From Promethearchaeota archaeon (GTDB taxonomy: Archaea; Asgardarchaeota; Lokiarchaeia; Sigyniarchaeales; SOKP01), in the NCBI GenBank assembly GCA_019058015.1, contig JAHLWH010000176.1, positions 1-36,226 on the forward strand: DNA of 36,226 bases, given 5' to 3'. Below the pieces are notes generated by a model. That model was not told the DNA's origin. It saw nothing but the letters and a program-made list of their open reading frames with translations, and searched no databases. A program made the translations under genes and the position numbers. This document shows, one piece after another, positions 1 to 8,153 of the stretch (the stretch's first letter is position 1; each line of letters begins with the position of its first letter).

Positions 1-241
1 CTGTTGATATTCTCTCTTTGGTATCGGGATCCAAACTGCCTAAATCTGAAAGGCTCGGATCAAAATATAATCTTAAATCACCGACATTAGGGTCAAAAAC
101 TCTTAAATCACTGTGATCAGGTTCAAATGGCTGGACTTCATCTAAATCTTCATTTGAATCCTCTTTTAAATCTTCACTTAGACCCTCATCTGAATCTTCT
201 TCTGAATCATTATCTTGAGTTTGTTCTCTTAATTGGGACAT
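1..241 (-). CDS. Acidic protein of unknown function, N-terminal part (gene runs off the window)
   Basis: An open frame starts at ATG 241-239 and stays open to the window edge, giving about 80 residues. The first 35 residues are very rich in Ser, Asp and Glu (S/D/E runs such as NDSEEDSDEG), so the start of the protein is probably disordered. After that comes a loosely repeated unit of the form D-L-(R)-x-x-x-DP: SDLRVFDP, GDLRLYFDP, SDLGSLDP. No known domain can be named from this fragment. The 575 bases upstream are gene-free and hold two small hairpins just before the start. The acidic tail plus short repeats fits a secreted, scaffold or cytoskeletal-type protein equally well. The gene is real on frame and composition; its function is unknown. 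Confidence 0.6.
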   Translation of the reverse strand, partial: MSQLREQTQDNDSEEDSDEGLSEDLKEDSNEDLDEVQPFEPDHSDLRVFDPNVGDLRLYFDPSLSDLGSLDPDTKERIST

Positions 242-277
242 GTCTCTTAATTTTCTTTAATTGAATACGAATTTAAC

Positions 278-324
278 ACTCGAATGCTTATTCGAGTTTG
301 CCAAATATCATACTCTTTTAGAGT
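278..324. repeat. Two hairpins upstream of the acidic-protein gene
   Basis: A perfect 8-bp inverted repeat (ACTCGAAT / ATTCGAGT, loop GCTT) lies at 278-297. A 5-bp one (ACTCT / AGAGT, loop TTT) lies at 312-324. They sit 37 and about 70 bases upstream of the start at 241, so they could be an operator or a 5'-leader structure of that gene. No function is shown by the sequence alone. Confidence 0.35.
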
Positions 325-776
325 TTTATTAATTTTTGATTCATTTTTTATCATTTTTCATCACCTATTGTATTTATAGTATCTCAATAAAACAATTATA
401 TTTAAAGGAAAAACCTTGTTTGAAATTTTTATTAATCATAAAAAGTTAAATATCTCTTAAAATTATTGAATCCTAAAGATAAGAAATATAATCTTGAATC
501 TTTATTGTCAAAATTACAGAGATTCTCGCACATGTGATTATTAAATTCGAAAAAGTCACAAAATCAAGAGATCCCTTAAATCTTACTCTAATAAATAAAA
601 TAGTAAAAAAGATTTTATATTTCAGTCAATTACATTAAAATTTTTACTGAGAAATTATAAAATATTTTGTAATTTTCATTTGCGATATTCTCTAAATCGT
701 TTGGGTGATAAATTTTGCAATTTTGCGGAAGAAATATAATTGAAGTTATATAATTTAAGTGAATAATCTCTCTTAT
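325..776. other. Gene-free AT-rich stretch
   Basis: No open frame with coding character, no tRNA-like fold and no C/D or H/ACA pattern is visible on either strand. A TATA-like run (TTTAAATATA on the minus strand near 390-400) could serve the acidic-protein gene only with a leader of over 100 bases. I see nothing else. Confidence 0.4.
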
Positions 777-836
777 TTAACCAAATACGCGTTTCTTTTT
801 TTTTAGTCATTTTGACTTAAATTGATATTTGGTTAA
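777..836. repeat. Inverted repeat spanning the 3' end of the GTPase gene
   Basis: An 11-bp perfect inverted repeat (TTAACCAAATA at 777-787, TATTTGGTTAA at 826-836) encloses a second small hairpin (AGTCA / TGACT near 806-818) and a run of nine or more T on the plus strand. It covers the last codons and stop of the minus-strand GTPase gene. For that gene the U-run lies on the wrong strand, so it is not a standard terminator. It may be an mRNA 3'-end structure. Confidence 0.35.
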
Positions 837-1401
837 TTATTAATCCTGGAAATATGAGTTCAATAATTTTTTTGAAAGAATTAACAACTCCATCTCCCAA
901 AAGTGCTATTGTTTTAAAAAAGGCAAATGATTTATATTTTTCAAAACGAATTTTCTCTAAAAACTCATAAAAATTAAATTTCCTTAATAAATCTTGTTTG
1001 TTGAAATTGCATACAATGGGCATTTTCAACAGTTTTTCACCATATAAACTGGCTAATTCTCTCCATGAAATCAAATTTCTATTAAAACTGTCTAAATTCG
1101 AATCAGCAACAAAAATGATTCCATCAGTCCCGATCATTGTCGTAGGGCGAGTGATCGCGTAGTAATCTTGACCTGTTGTGGAATAAATCAAGAATTTAAC
1201 ATCCCACTTAATCCCTTTTAACTTTATTATTCCAAAATCAAAAAATAAAGTTCTTCCAGTAGTTGTATTAATGGATTTAATTTTATCTAATTTCCCAAAT
1301 TTTTGAAATAAATATTTTAAAGTTGTAGTCTTTCCACTTAATGCAGGACCATAAAAAACAATTTTTACATCTATTATTTTTTTTTTATTATCAAATTTCA
1401 T
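817..1401 (-). CDS. Small Ras-like GTPase of the MglA/Gtr-like type
   Basis: This is a single-domain cytoplasmic GTPase. The motifs are in order: P-loop GPALSGKTT, switch region NTTTGRTLFFDF (the RTLFFDF string is typical of MglA-type GTPases), G3 region STTGQD, G4 NKQD, and a G5-like segment before GDGV. As in MglA, the usual Asp of DxxG is missing in G3. Such GTPases are abundant in Asgard archaea and often work with Roadblock/LC7 proteins; one lies at 23.8 kb but is not linked in an operon. An ATG at 1422 would add seven residues, but an AAGGA stretch seven bases before the ATG at 1401 favours the shorter 194-aa form. No lipidation motif is seen at the C-terminus. Family confidence is high; partner and role are unknown. 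Confidence 0.85.
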   Translation of the reverse strand: MKFDNKKKIIDVKIVFYGPALSGKTTTLKYLFQKFGKLDKIKSINTTTGRTLFFDFGIIKLKGIKWDVKFLIYSTTGQDYYAITRPTTMIGTDGIIFVADSNLDSFNRNLISWRELASLYGEKLLKMPIVCNFNKQDLLRKFNFYEFLEKIRFEKYKSFAFFKTIALLGDGVVNSFKKIIELIFPGLIINQISI

Positions 1402-1549
1402 ATTTATATCCTTTTTAACCATGATTAATGTTTAATTTTGTTAAAAACGGTATTTTTTTTCAATAAAACTATATAAAATTATCTAATTTTTCTAAAATTA
1501 AAATTAATTAATTTATTAAAAATTTAAAAATAAGGGAAATAAAAGTATT

Positions 1550-1966
1550 TTAAGAAGAAATTTCCTTCAAAATTCGATCTAGCTCTTCCGACGTTGCTTG
1601 ATTTTTCGGAATTTTTTGTCTAATTATTCCATCAGCTACTTTTCTAGGAATAATATGTACATGAAAATGATTTATTTCCTGTCCAGCTGCTGTATGGCTA
1701 TTAACTAGGATGTTATATCCTCCAATATCTAATTTTTTCAAATAATTATTAGCCAAATCTTGAACTATATTGAAAATTTCACAAACTTCAGTTTTATCAA
1801 CATCTTCAAAATAATTTACGTGTGATTTAGGGACTACTATTGTATGGCCAGGAGACATTGGAAAAATATCCAGAAAAGCTAAAATTTTATCATTTTCAAA
1901 TACTTTTTTAGAAGATATATCCCCCCTAATAATTTTACAGAAAACACAGTTTTCATTCGATCCCAT
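1550..1966 (-). CDS. HIT family nucleotide hydrolase/transferase (Hint-like)
   Basis: A 138-aa histidine-triad protein of the Hint branch, which hydrolyses nucleoside phosphoramidates and related AMP conjugates through a covalent histidine intermediate. The triad is HFHVHIIPR near residues 100-108. The N-terminus has CVFCKII, where two Cys of the family's zinc site are kept, followed by the standard Hint blocks DIFPMSPGHTIVVPKSH and GGYNILVNSHTAAGQEINHFH. Length and motif order match ordinary Hint proteins, so it is probably active. It stands alone between the GTPase gene and the divergent NIF3 gene. The natural substrate cannot be read from sequence. Confidence 0.92.
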   Translation of the reverse strand: MGSNENCVFCKIIRGDISSKKVFENDKILAFLDIFPMSPGHTIVVPKSHVNYFEDVDKTEVCEIFNIVQDLANNYLKKLDIGGYNILVNSHTAAGQEINHFHVHIIPRKVADGIIRQKIPKNQATSEELDRILKEISS

Positions 1967-2141
1967 TTCTCTTTATCACATTTTTATTTTTTAATTATTA
2001 AGAAAAATATCAGAAAATTTAAATTATAAATTTTATTGAGTTTTACTTTTCTTATTTTTTTTTTATACCATTTCCTTTTTATATTCCTATAAACTATAAG
2101 CCTATTATGATTTAAAAAAAGTAGGAAATTCTCTTATAATT

Positions 2142-2951
2142 ATGCTATTAAGTCAAATAACTGATTTTTTAGAGAAAAAAATTGCACCAAAATCTTTTGC
2201 TTTTATAAATGATATTCATGGAATTCAATTTGGGCCAAAATTTGAAGATAGAAATATAAAAAAAATTATGATTACCTTAGATCCTTCTCTAAACGCAATA
2301 ATAGAAGGTGTAAAACAAAAGGTTTCTTTGATTATTTCCCATCATGGATTAATTCATACTCCCACAAAACATTTTCACGAAAATCTTATAAAAAAATTTT
2401 ACTTATTATCAAGCGCCCGTATTATCCTTTTTGTTATAAATACAGCATTTGAAGCAGCTCAAAACGGAATTTCAGAAATTATTGCAAATAGGTTATCATT
2501 AAAAATCGAAAATTTGTTTGAATTAAAAGATACATCTGGCAAAGAAATCCCTTTAGGCCGAATTTGTACACCTGAAAGATATCTTAATAATACAAAACCT
2601 TTCTTGTTGGAAGATTTGATAAATCGAATTAAAAAAAATCTAAATTTGAGATATATAAAATATATTGGCGAATTAGATGATGAGATAAATAAAATTTGTA
2701 TAATTGAAAATGTTTCAATGAATTCATTATTAAATGCATTAAAACTTAATTGTGATTGTATGTTAACAAGAGATACCCAATATGAAACAGCATTAATCGC
2801 TAGAGATTTAAATTTAGACCTAATATTAACCCCTCATTTTAATAGCGAGATTATTGGAATGAAAGAGCTGTATAAAATTCTTTCAATTGAATTTCCCCGA
2901 GATTTTTTCATTTTTTTTGATTCAAATGATCCATTTTCTTATGCAATCTAA
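2142..2951 (+). CDS. NIF3/DUF34 family dinuclear-metal protein
   Basis: A 269-aa member of the NIF3 (YbgI/DUF34) family, which binds two metal ions. Biochemical roles are unsettled; some members were reported as GTP cyclohydrolase type 2-like, and a metal-chaperone role has been proposed. Seen here: the metal-binding SHHGLIH motif near residue 65, the first-half strand ITLDPSLNAIIEGVKQKVSLIISHHG, and the family's C-terminal half (CDCMLTRDTQYETALIARDLNLDLILTPHFNSE), whose HFNSE corresponds to the GHxxSE metal site. No CutA-like insert is present, so this is the short form. It is divergent from the HIT gene and 120 bases upstream of the hexapeptide protein. Metabolic role uncertain. Confidence 0.88.
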   Translation: MLLSQITDFLEKKIAPKSFAFINDIHGIQFGPKFEDRNIKKIMITLDPSLNAIIEGVKQKVSLIISHHGLIHTPTKHFHENLIKKFYLLSSARIILFVINTAFEAAQNGISEIIANRLSLKIENLFELKDTSGKEIPLGRICTPERYLNNTKPFLLEDLINRIKKNLNLRYIKYIGELDDEINKICIIENVSMNSLLNALKLNCDCMLTRDTQYETALIARDLNLDLILTPHFNSEIIGMKELYKILSIEFPRDFFIFFDSNDPFSYAI

Positions 2952-3071
2952 GGTTTTTATCTTTTTGATTTTAAAGACCCCAATTTTAAGAATAAATATT
3001 AAAAAGATATAAAGGAGAATATAATATATAAGAATTCTAAAAATTATTTTTAAGAAAAATAATTAATAATT

Positions 3072-3653
3072 ATGCCAATAATTGAATATAATGGTAAAAA
3101 ACCCCAAATAAGTGAAAATGCTTATGTCTCTCCAAATAGTGTTCTAATCGGCGATATCGAGGTACAGGACAATGCTGTAATCTGGCCCGGCTCGTATATC
3201 AGAGCAGAAAATGCCCAAATAAGCATCGGCCAATATTCAACAATTTTTAATAATGTGGCTTTAATTACTAGGACGCACCAATCTCCAATAAATATAGGAA
3301 ATTTCTGTATAATTGAAACTGGAGTTTTAATTTTTGGATGCTTTTTCGCAGACTATATTCAAGTATTAGCCGGAACAATTATTTATGAAGGGGTTTCTAT
3401 AGGTGAAGGCGCAATTATACTTGAGAAAAGTCAAATTCCTTCTGGCTTAACGGTTCAAGAGAGAGCAATAATGAAAGGAATACCTGTAGAAAAAATAAGA
3501 GAACAAAGTAGAAATGATTTATTAAAGGTAAAAGAACGTGCAGAACATTACTCACAATTGTTTATAAAAATAAAAAACCAATTACCAAATATTCAGAGTT
3601 ATGTATTAACTTTATCTGATTTTATGAAAATATTAATCGATAAAATAAAATAA
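3072..3653 (+). CDS. Left-handed beta-helix (gamma-carbonic-anhydrase-like) protein lacking metal ligands
   Basis: A 193-aa hexapeptide-repeat protein of the gamma-carbonic anhydrase/YrdA/PaaY group. It has repeats such as VSPNSVLIGDIEV and NAVIWPGSYIRAEN and a C-terminal helix that normally packs along the trimer (residues 145-180). In active family members three histidines bind zinc. Here the block normally reading IGHxxxLHGC reads IETGVLIFGC (residues 81-90), so two ligands are T83 and F88. The first ligand position, just before THQSP, is I65 or T67. The RGD motif is RAEN. The fold is therefore kept but carbonic anhydrase activity is unlikely. It may act as a trimeric structural or binding protein. 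A 120-base gap separates it from the NIF3 gene. Confidence 0.85.
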   Translation: MPIIEYNGKKPQISENAYVSPNSVLIGDIEVQDNAVIWPGSYIRAENAQISIGQYSTIFNNVALITRTHQSPINIGNFCIIETGVLIFGCFFADYIQVLAGTIIYEGVSIGEGAIILEKSQIPSGLTVQERAIMKGIPVEKIREQSRNDLLKVKERAEHYSQLFIKIKNQLPNIQSYVLTLSDFMKILIDKIK

Positions 3654-3734
3654 CAAATTAATCATAAATAAAAAAAAAATATATTTTTCCAAAAACATTG
3701 GTTTTTGATAACTTCTTATTTTATTCTTCAATTA

Positions 3735-4640
3735 TTATTGTTTATTGTAATTAAGCTTATTTGAAAGTTCTTTATATCTGGAACGTAGTGTAACCTCTGT
3801 AACACCAATAATTGTTGCAATTTTCTTTTGTGAGACCTTTATATTTTTTAATTTACATATTAAATATAATGCCCCTGCACATAATCCCTTAGGATCTTTT
3901 CCACTTGTTGAAAAATTTTTAATAAATTTTTTTAATAATTCGATTGTATCTTTCTCAACTTTTTGGGAAAGTCCAAGATCTGTAACGTATCGTGGAATTA
4001 GTAAAATTGGGTTTGTCGAAGGAACTTTAAGATTTAATTCTCTAACAAGAGTTCTATAACATCTTCTAACATCTCTTGGCTTTACATTGGTTTGATCTAT
4101 AATTTCTTGAAGTGTCCTGGGAATTTTTTCTTTTCTACAGGAATAATATAAACTTGCTGATACCATCCCATTGATGGATCTACCTCGTAATAATTTTTTA
4201 TTAAAAGCGTGTTTATATATTTTTATAGCTAATTCTTTAACATGATTAGGTAAATTTAAATTACTTGCAATTCTTTTTAATTCCGTTGTGGCTAATAACA
4301 TATTCCGCTTGTCCCAAGTCATCCGAGTATTCCATTTTGCAGCCCTTTTAAGATTGGGATCATTTAAATTCTTTTTATCTATTACAGTACTTAATCCCAT
4401 ATCTGGTAATAATAAAGTAATTGGAGATCCAGTACTCTCTCGTTTTTCTTTCTCTTGTTGAGTAAAGGCTCTTTTCCCATTATGAGCAGTATCAATTATA
4501 TGTTCACTTATTACTAAACCACATCCTTCACAAACTAATTCTCCTCTTTCTGGTTGTGAAATAATTTCACTTCCACATTCGGGACATTGATTTGAAAACT
4601 TAATTTCTTTCTTACTGATCAAATTTTTAATATCATCCAT
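3735..4640 (-). CDS. tfb: Transcription initiation factor B (TFB, TFIIB homologue)
   Basis: A 301-aa archaeal TFIIB, which bridges TBP-bound promoter DNA and RNA polymerase and reads the BRE. Seen in order: an N-terminal zinc ribbon CPECG...CEGCG (residues about 19-39), the B-reader/linker region (AFTQQEKEKRESTGSP, then MGLSTVIDKKN), first cyclin repeat (about 105-195, with GRSINGMVSASLYYSCR), and second cyclin repeat (about 200-295) ending in the helix-turn-helix ITEVTLRSRYKEL type segment that contacts BRE. All four zinc cysteines are present and the length is standard. TATA-like runs (TTTATAAAA about 4664-4671, TTTATAG about 4681-4687) lie upstream. It is a full, probably housekeeping copy. 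Archaea often have several TFBs, so it need not be the only one. Confidence 0.96.
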   Translation of the reverse strand: MDDIKNLISKKEIKFSNQCPECGSEIISQPERGELVCEGCGLVISEHIIDTAHNGKRAFTQQEKEKRESTGSPITLLLPDMGLSTVIDKKNLNDPNLKRAAKWNTRMTWDKRNMLLATTELKRIASNLNLPNHVKELAIKIYKHAFNKKLLRGRSINGMVSASLYYSCRKEKIPRTLQEIIDQTNVKPRDVRRCYRTLVRELNLKVPSTNPILLIPRYVTDLGLSQKVEKDTIELLKKFIKNFSTSGKDPKGLCAGALYLICKLKNIKVSQKKIATIIGVTEVTLRSRYKELSNKLNYNKQ

Positions 4641-4932
4641 TTTTTTTATTTTATTTTTTTTTATTTTATAAATTATACTATAAATACAACAGAACCGATT
4701 TCCTAACCCAAATCCCTAAAAAATCGTAAATTTATATTATAATGATTTTGTCAGTGAATCCCTTATAAGCGTAATTAAATTAAAGCGTAGAAAATGCTTA
4801 GTTGTACCCTATATATAACCAATCTCTCTATTGTAAACTTAAATATTTACCTTTAACTATTTAAATGTTTCGTTTTCAAATTTTTTAGGAACTTTATGAG
4901 AATTAATTAAATCGATTTAAAATCCATTTAAA

Positions 4933-6102
4933 TTATTTTATTTCTCCAAATATAACATCAATCATTGTTTTTAATTGAGATGTCTGCATTATTGAATAAA
5001 AAAATCTTATATTATTAGGGTATTTTATAGCAAATTTTGATTCTTTTAAAATTTCTAAATCTAATAGGTTTTGAAGTATTTGATTAAATTCACTAGAATT
5101 TTTTTCAAATTCTAACGTCTCACATGATATCTCATATAATTCTTTTAATTTAACTAAATCAATGTAATAATTATATTCATTTGAAAAGTAATTTACTAAA
5201 TTATCCAAAAAGATGTCTATTAAAATATCTGCTTCCGTTAGATATGATATTATCTCAAATTCGTCTAAGGAAAAAGAATCAAATTGCATTAAACATTGTT
5301 CTCGTAAATGATCAGATGTAATAGATCCATTTTTTTTTTTAATGATTGGATAAATTTCTCTCATCAATTCTATGCATTTGCCTGGTCTTAAGTAATCATA
5401 TTCCGCAACTAGATCAACCATTAAATTTGAAAGAGAATCATCAATATTAAAGGGGTAAGTTAAAGCAAATCTTTGTTTAATTATATCAGATAATTGCGAT
5501 GGATTATATAAATCAATCCTTTTCTTAACATCAAATTCAGAAAGAAAATTTAATTCTGGATTGATGGAAATCTTGTTAATTGTTGATATTATTGAAATTT
5601 TCATCTCTTTACCAAATCTTAAAAATTTTTTAAAAATTTTGGGATCTATTTCCTCAATATTATGAAATACAAGAAATTTAAAAGTATTACATTTTTTACA
5701 AGCAAGTTTTAAAATGTTCCAAAGCCTTGGAATAGTCAAATTTAACAAGAAATTAATATTCAATTTCATTTCTTCTGTCTTTTCTAAGTTTAAAATCAAT
5801 GAAATTATTATTTCTTCTAAATTTTTCCCTTCACAATTAATAAATAATTTTAAAATATCTTTTCCGTTATCTTTGCTTTTTATTTTTAAATCTGATATCG
5901 TTTTATTGATTAAAACAGTTTTTCCAACCCCTTTTATTCCTTTAATTAAAATATTAGCCCCAAAATTATCTAAAAATGAGTCTTTTAAAATTGTACTAAG
6001 CATTTCTTCCTCAGATTTTCTATGCAATAATGCAGGAGGAATAAAATATGGATCAAATATAGCTTTAGGACCAAAATAAGTAGGTTTTATTTGGGATGCC
6101 AT
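4933..6102 (-). CDS. Divergent Orc1/Cdc6-like AAA+ ATPase
   Basis: A 389-aa AAA+ protein resembling archaeal Orc1/Cdc6. It has the family's opening pattern (FDPYFIPPALLHRKSEEE, then GANILIKGIKGVGKT as Walker A, residues 55-62), a sensor-1 Asn in IISTINK (N176), and a lid segment YLRPGKCIELMREI where Cdc6 has GDxRxAL..LR. The C-terminal 130 residues could be a winged-helix domain. The Walker B segment reads FLVFHNIEEID (residues 143-153): the Asp-Glu pair expected after the hydrophobic run is His-Asn, so ATP hydrolysis is probably impaired or uses the downstream Glu residues. I see no ORB-like origin repeats beside it. It may be an accessory Orc-like protein or another STAND/AAA ATPase; replication initiation is not proven. 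Confidence 0.65.
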   Translation of the reverse strand: MASQIKPTYFGPKAIFDPYFIPPALLHRKSEEEMLSTILKDSFLDNFGANILIKGIKGVGKTVLINKTISDLKIKSKDNGKDILKLFINCEGKNLEEIIISLILNLEKTEEMKLNINFLLNLTIPRLWNILKLACKKCNTFKFLVFHNIEEIDPKIFKKFLRFGKEMKISIISTINKISINPELNFLSEFDVKKRIDLYNPSQLSDIIKQRFALTYPFNIDDSLSNLMVDLVAEYDYLRPGKCIELMREIYPIIKKKNGSITSDHLREQCLMQFDSFSLDEFEIISYLTEADILIDIFLDNLVNYFSNEYNYYIDLVKLKELYEISCETLEFEKNSSEFNQILQNLLDLEILKESKFAIKYPNNIRFFYSIMQTSQLKTMIDVIFGEIK

Positions 6103-6431
6103 TTTTTTAACTCTTTTATTTTTTATTTTTTATTTACTCTCTCTCTCTGTATTTTTTACTTTTAATTTACTCTCTGTCTTTATAAAGTCCTAAATTTTTT
6201 TTAAAAAATAAAACTAAGCTCCATTTGAATTAGTTTATTAATCTTTATATTCTTGGATTATTTTTATTAAAATAATCAAATAATTCTGAGATATGTAGAA
6301 TTCGATTGAATTTTCTAAGATATATCTCAATATTTCTATTTTAAGAAGTAAATATTACGAAAGGTAATTTTATAATTTTGGTTGGATTATTTTATGCAAA
6401 ACATATATATACAAAGAAGGTAATCGAAATT
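6103..6431. other. Intergenic region with a purine-rich repeated motif
   Basis: The region lies upstream of the Orc-like gene. Directly before that gene two copies of TTTACTCTCT (about 6132-6176; AGAGAGTAAA on the minus strand) lie about 35 bases apart, the first expanded by extra CT dinucleotides. They fall in the leader or promoter of the minus-strand gene. The rest (6180-6400) is AT-rich with no gene, and ends in a TATA-like CATATATATAC at about 6400-6411 that points to the micro-ORF beyond it. No origin-type ORB element was recognised. Confidence 0.35.
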
Positions 6432-6488
6432 ATGATAACTCTCTTTTTTCTGGCTATATTCTTAGAAATCATTATATTAATAATATAA
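6432..6488 (+). CDS. Possible 18-aa single-pass membrane micropeptide
   Basis: A short frame ATG 6432 to TAA 6488 encodes 18 residues that are almost all hydrophobic (MITLFFLAIFLEIIILII), enough for one transmembrane helix. A TATA-like CATATATATAC lies about 20-30 bases upstream, which would give a leaderless or very short-leader mRNA, and a GAAGGT stretch lies 12 bases before the ATG. In AT-rich DNA such hydrophobic frames also arise by chance, so support is weak. It ends about 50 bases before the convergent EndoV-like gene. Confidence 0.22.
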   Translation: MITLFFLAIFLEIIILII

Positions 6489-6538
6489 AGTAAGATGATT
6501 GATAAGATTATTAGAATTGTTCAGCCTATAAAAAATTT

Positions 6539-7282
6539 TTATCTTTCAATTTCATTTTTAATAGTTTTATTTAATTCAATGTTTAATAGCCTTATAGGTT
6601 CAGGGATTCGATATTTTAATAAATTTGATATAATTTTCATAGCGAAATTTAAACTAATATTATTACCAACAGAAATATAAATGCCATTTTTTAGATTTTT
6701 AATTAATAAATATTTTCCAACTAATTTGTTTTTAAATACTATATCTCCTACAATCTTAGATTTATTTAATTCTTTTAAATTAATTGGTATACTACTCTTA
6801 CAAAGATTATTTTTAGATACTCCAATAACTGGAATCTCTTCTTTTAACTTTAAGCCAAAATCAGATGCAACTCCAAATAGAAAAGGATGCAATTGACCAC
6901 TTGCATTTAATAAATAACAATCCGGATTAAATTTAATCTGTTCAGCTAAATTCAAATAAATTTCCAGATCTCTCAAAAATAAAAGAGTGGGAAAATAAGG
7001 AATGGTTTGTTTATATTTTCTTATCTTAAAATTTTTGTCCTTCTGGTTTTTAATATCATAAAGTATTGATCCAGCGTAAGCAACATTATTATAATATTTA
7101 ATTTTCAGACAAGCAATTAAATTAATTTTATTTTTTAGATTTGTTGTCTTAATTCTTTTAGCACTTAATTTTTGATATTCTCTTATTTCTTCTAAACTCG
7201 AAAAGTGTGTCTCCTTTAAATAAGGCTGGAAGCATTCCGGGCATACATACTTATAGGACAAATTATGTTTTTTACATTTCAT
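6539..7282 (-). CDS. Endonuclease V homologue, predicted inactive, with N-terminal zinc-binding motif
   Basis: A 247-aa protein whose body aligns with endonuclease V (Nfi), the enzyme that cuts DNA or RNA beside inosine. Family blocks are clear: IPYFPTLLFLRDLE (family: PYIPGfLafREgp), LLNASGQLHPFLFGVASDFGLKL (family: vDGqGxxHPRxfGlAsHlG), PVIGVSKNNL, and YISVGNNISL...YRIPEPIRL near the end. All four catalytic positions are changed: Asp to K60, Glu to D105, Asp to N126, His to N207. The inosine-pocket and structural blocks remain, suggesting a binding rather than cutting role. The N-terminus adds C3-x2-H6 and C14-x2-C17, a likely zinc knuckle not typical of EndoV. It is last in an operon with the nitrilase and HAD genes, 50 bases behind the nitrilase. 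Confidence 0.75.
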   Translation of the reverse strand: MKCKKHNLSYKYVCPECFQPYLKETHFSSLEEIREYQKLSAKRIKTTNLKNKINLIACLKIKYYNNVAYAGSILYDIKNQKDKNFKIRKYKQTIPYFPTLLFLRDLEIYLNLAEQIKFNPDCYLLNASGQLHPFLFGVASDFGLKLKEEIPVIGVSKNNLCKSSIPINLKELNKSKIVGDIVFKNKLVGKYLLIKNLKNGIYISVGNNISLNFAMKIISNLLKYRIPEPIRLLNIELNKTIKNEIER

Positions 7283-7332
7283 TGAAAGTTTCTAATAATA
7301 TTTCCAAATTTTTCGGCTAATAAACTTTAGTT

Positions 7333-8148
7333 TTACTTTTTTAATTTAATATTCTCCATACTTATTGCTTCTTTAAATCTTTTCTTTCTAAGTTTATTTG
7401 GAAATTTTAAATCAATATTATCAAATAAAATAGCATGTTTATTTAATGGAGCTTCAAGAATTTTTAATTTAGATGGTGAATAAAAACCTTTTACAAAAGA
7501 AATTATTTTACTATTGCCAGGAAATGTTCGGTCTTTTAAAATTCCAAAGGAGTTGCACGCTGCTATTGGAACTCTGTTTTCTAGAGATTTCGCTCTTAAA
7601 TAAACACCCCAATTCTCTAATCCTTCTTCTCTAATTAATGTAGGAGATATCAAAAATTCAGCACCATTCCTAACTGCAAAACGGGGGGTTTCAAACACCA
7701 TATCAAAACAAATCAAAATTGAAAATAGGTGTCCATTTAGACTAAATAAATTTAGAGTATCTCCAGGTTCAAAAAAAAATTTTTCATAACGATATAGGTG
7801 AATTTTATCTTGACGTCCAATTTCTTCACCATCTTTATTAAAAAAATAACATGTTATATAATTTTTATTTGAATTTTCCCTTTTTTCCCAAATACCTCCT
7901 GAAAGGATGTTAATATGACATTTTTTTGCAATTTTTTTAATGAATTGATAATGAGTTCCCCTCTCCTCTTGAATATTTTTTTCAAGATTTGGATTCATCT
8001 TAATCCATCTTTCTGGTAAACAAACTAAATCACAGTTTTTTTCTATAAATGGAATGCTATTTATGAGATTTTGAATTTCAAAAAAACATTCCTTGTCTTT
8101 ATTAAACATTTCAGGTTGAATTAAAATAAGTTTCAAATTAATATCCAA
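7333..8148 (-). CDS. Carbon-nitrogen hydrolase (nitrilase superfamily)
   Basis: A 271-aa cytoplasmic amidohydrolase of the nitrilase superfamily, which cleaves C-N bonds through a Glu-Lys-Cys triad. All three residues are visible: E46 in LPERW, K115 in RQDKIHLY, and C147 in SILICFDMVFETPR; the second conserved Glu region follows in YEKFFFEPGD. Length and motif spacing match omega-amidase or aliphatic amidase types, but substrate cannot be decided. The start is TTG at 8148, five bases after the stop of the upstream HAD gene, so the two are cotranscribed; the inactive EndoV follows. A TTG four codons further in is an alternative start. Confidence 0.9.
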   Translation of the reverse strand: MDINLKLILIQPEMFNKDKECFFEIQNLINSIPFIEKNCDLVCLPERWIKMNPNLEKNIQEERGTHYQFIKKIAKKCHINILSGGIWEKRENSNKNYITCYFFNKDGEEIGRQDKIHLYRYEKFFFEPGDTLNLFSLNGHLFSILICFDMVFETPRFAVRNGAEFLISPTLIREEGLENWGVYLRAKSLENRVPIAACNSFGILKDRTFPGNSKIISFVKGFYSPSKLKILEAPLNKHAILFDNIDLKFPNKLRKKRFKEAISMENIKLKK

Positions 8149-8153
8149 TCCGT

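Noticed and set aside
777..836. Intrinsic terminator for the small GTPase gene
   Set aside because: The T-run lies on the opposite strand and before the hairpin in the direction of transcription.
4641..4932. Replication origin next to the Orc-like gene
   Set aside because: No ORB-like repeated GC-rich element or clear unwinding element distinct from the general AT-richness was found.
5714..6079. Plus-strand 121-codon frame within the Orc-like gene
   Set aside because: Antisense to a gene with a Walker A motif; composition is typical of an AT-rich shadow frame.
6495..6896. Plus-strand open frames across the EndoV-like gene
   Set aside because: They are antisense to a gene with clear family blocks and show no domain pattern of their own.
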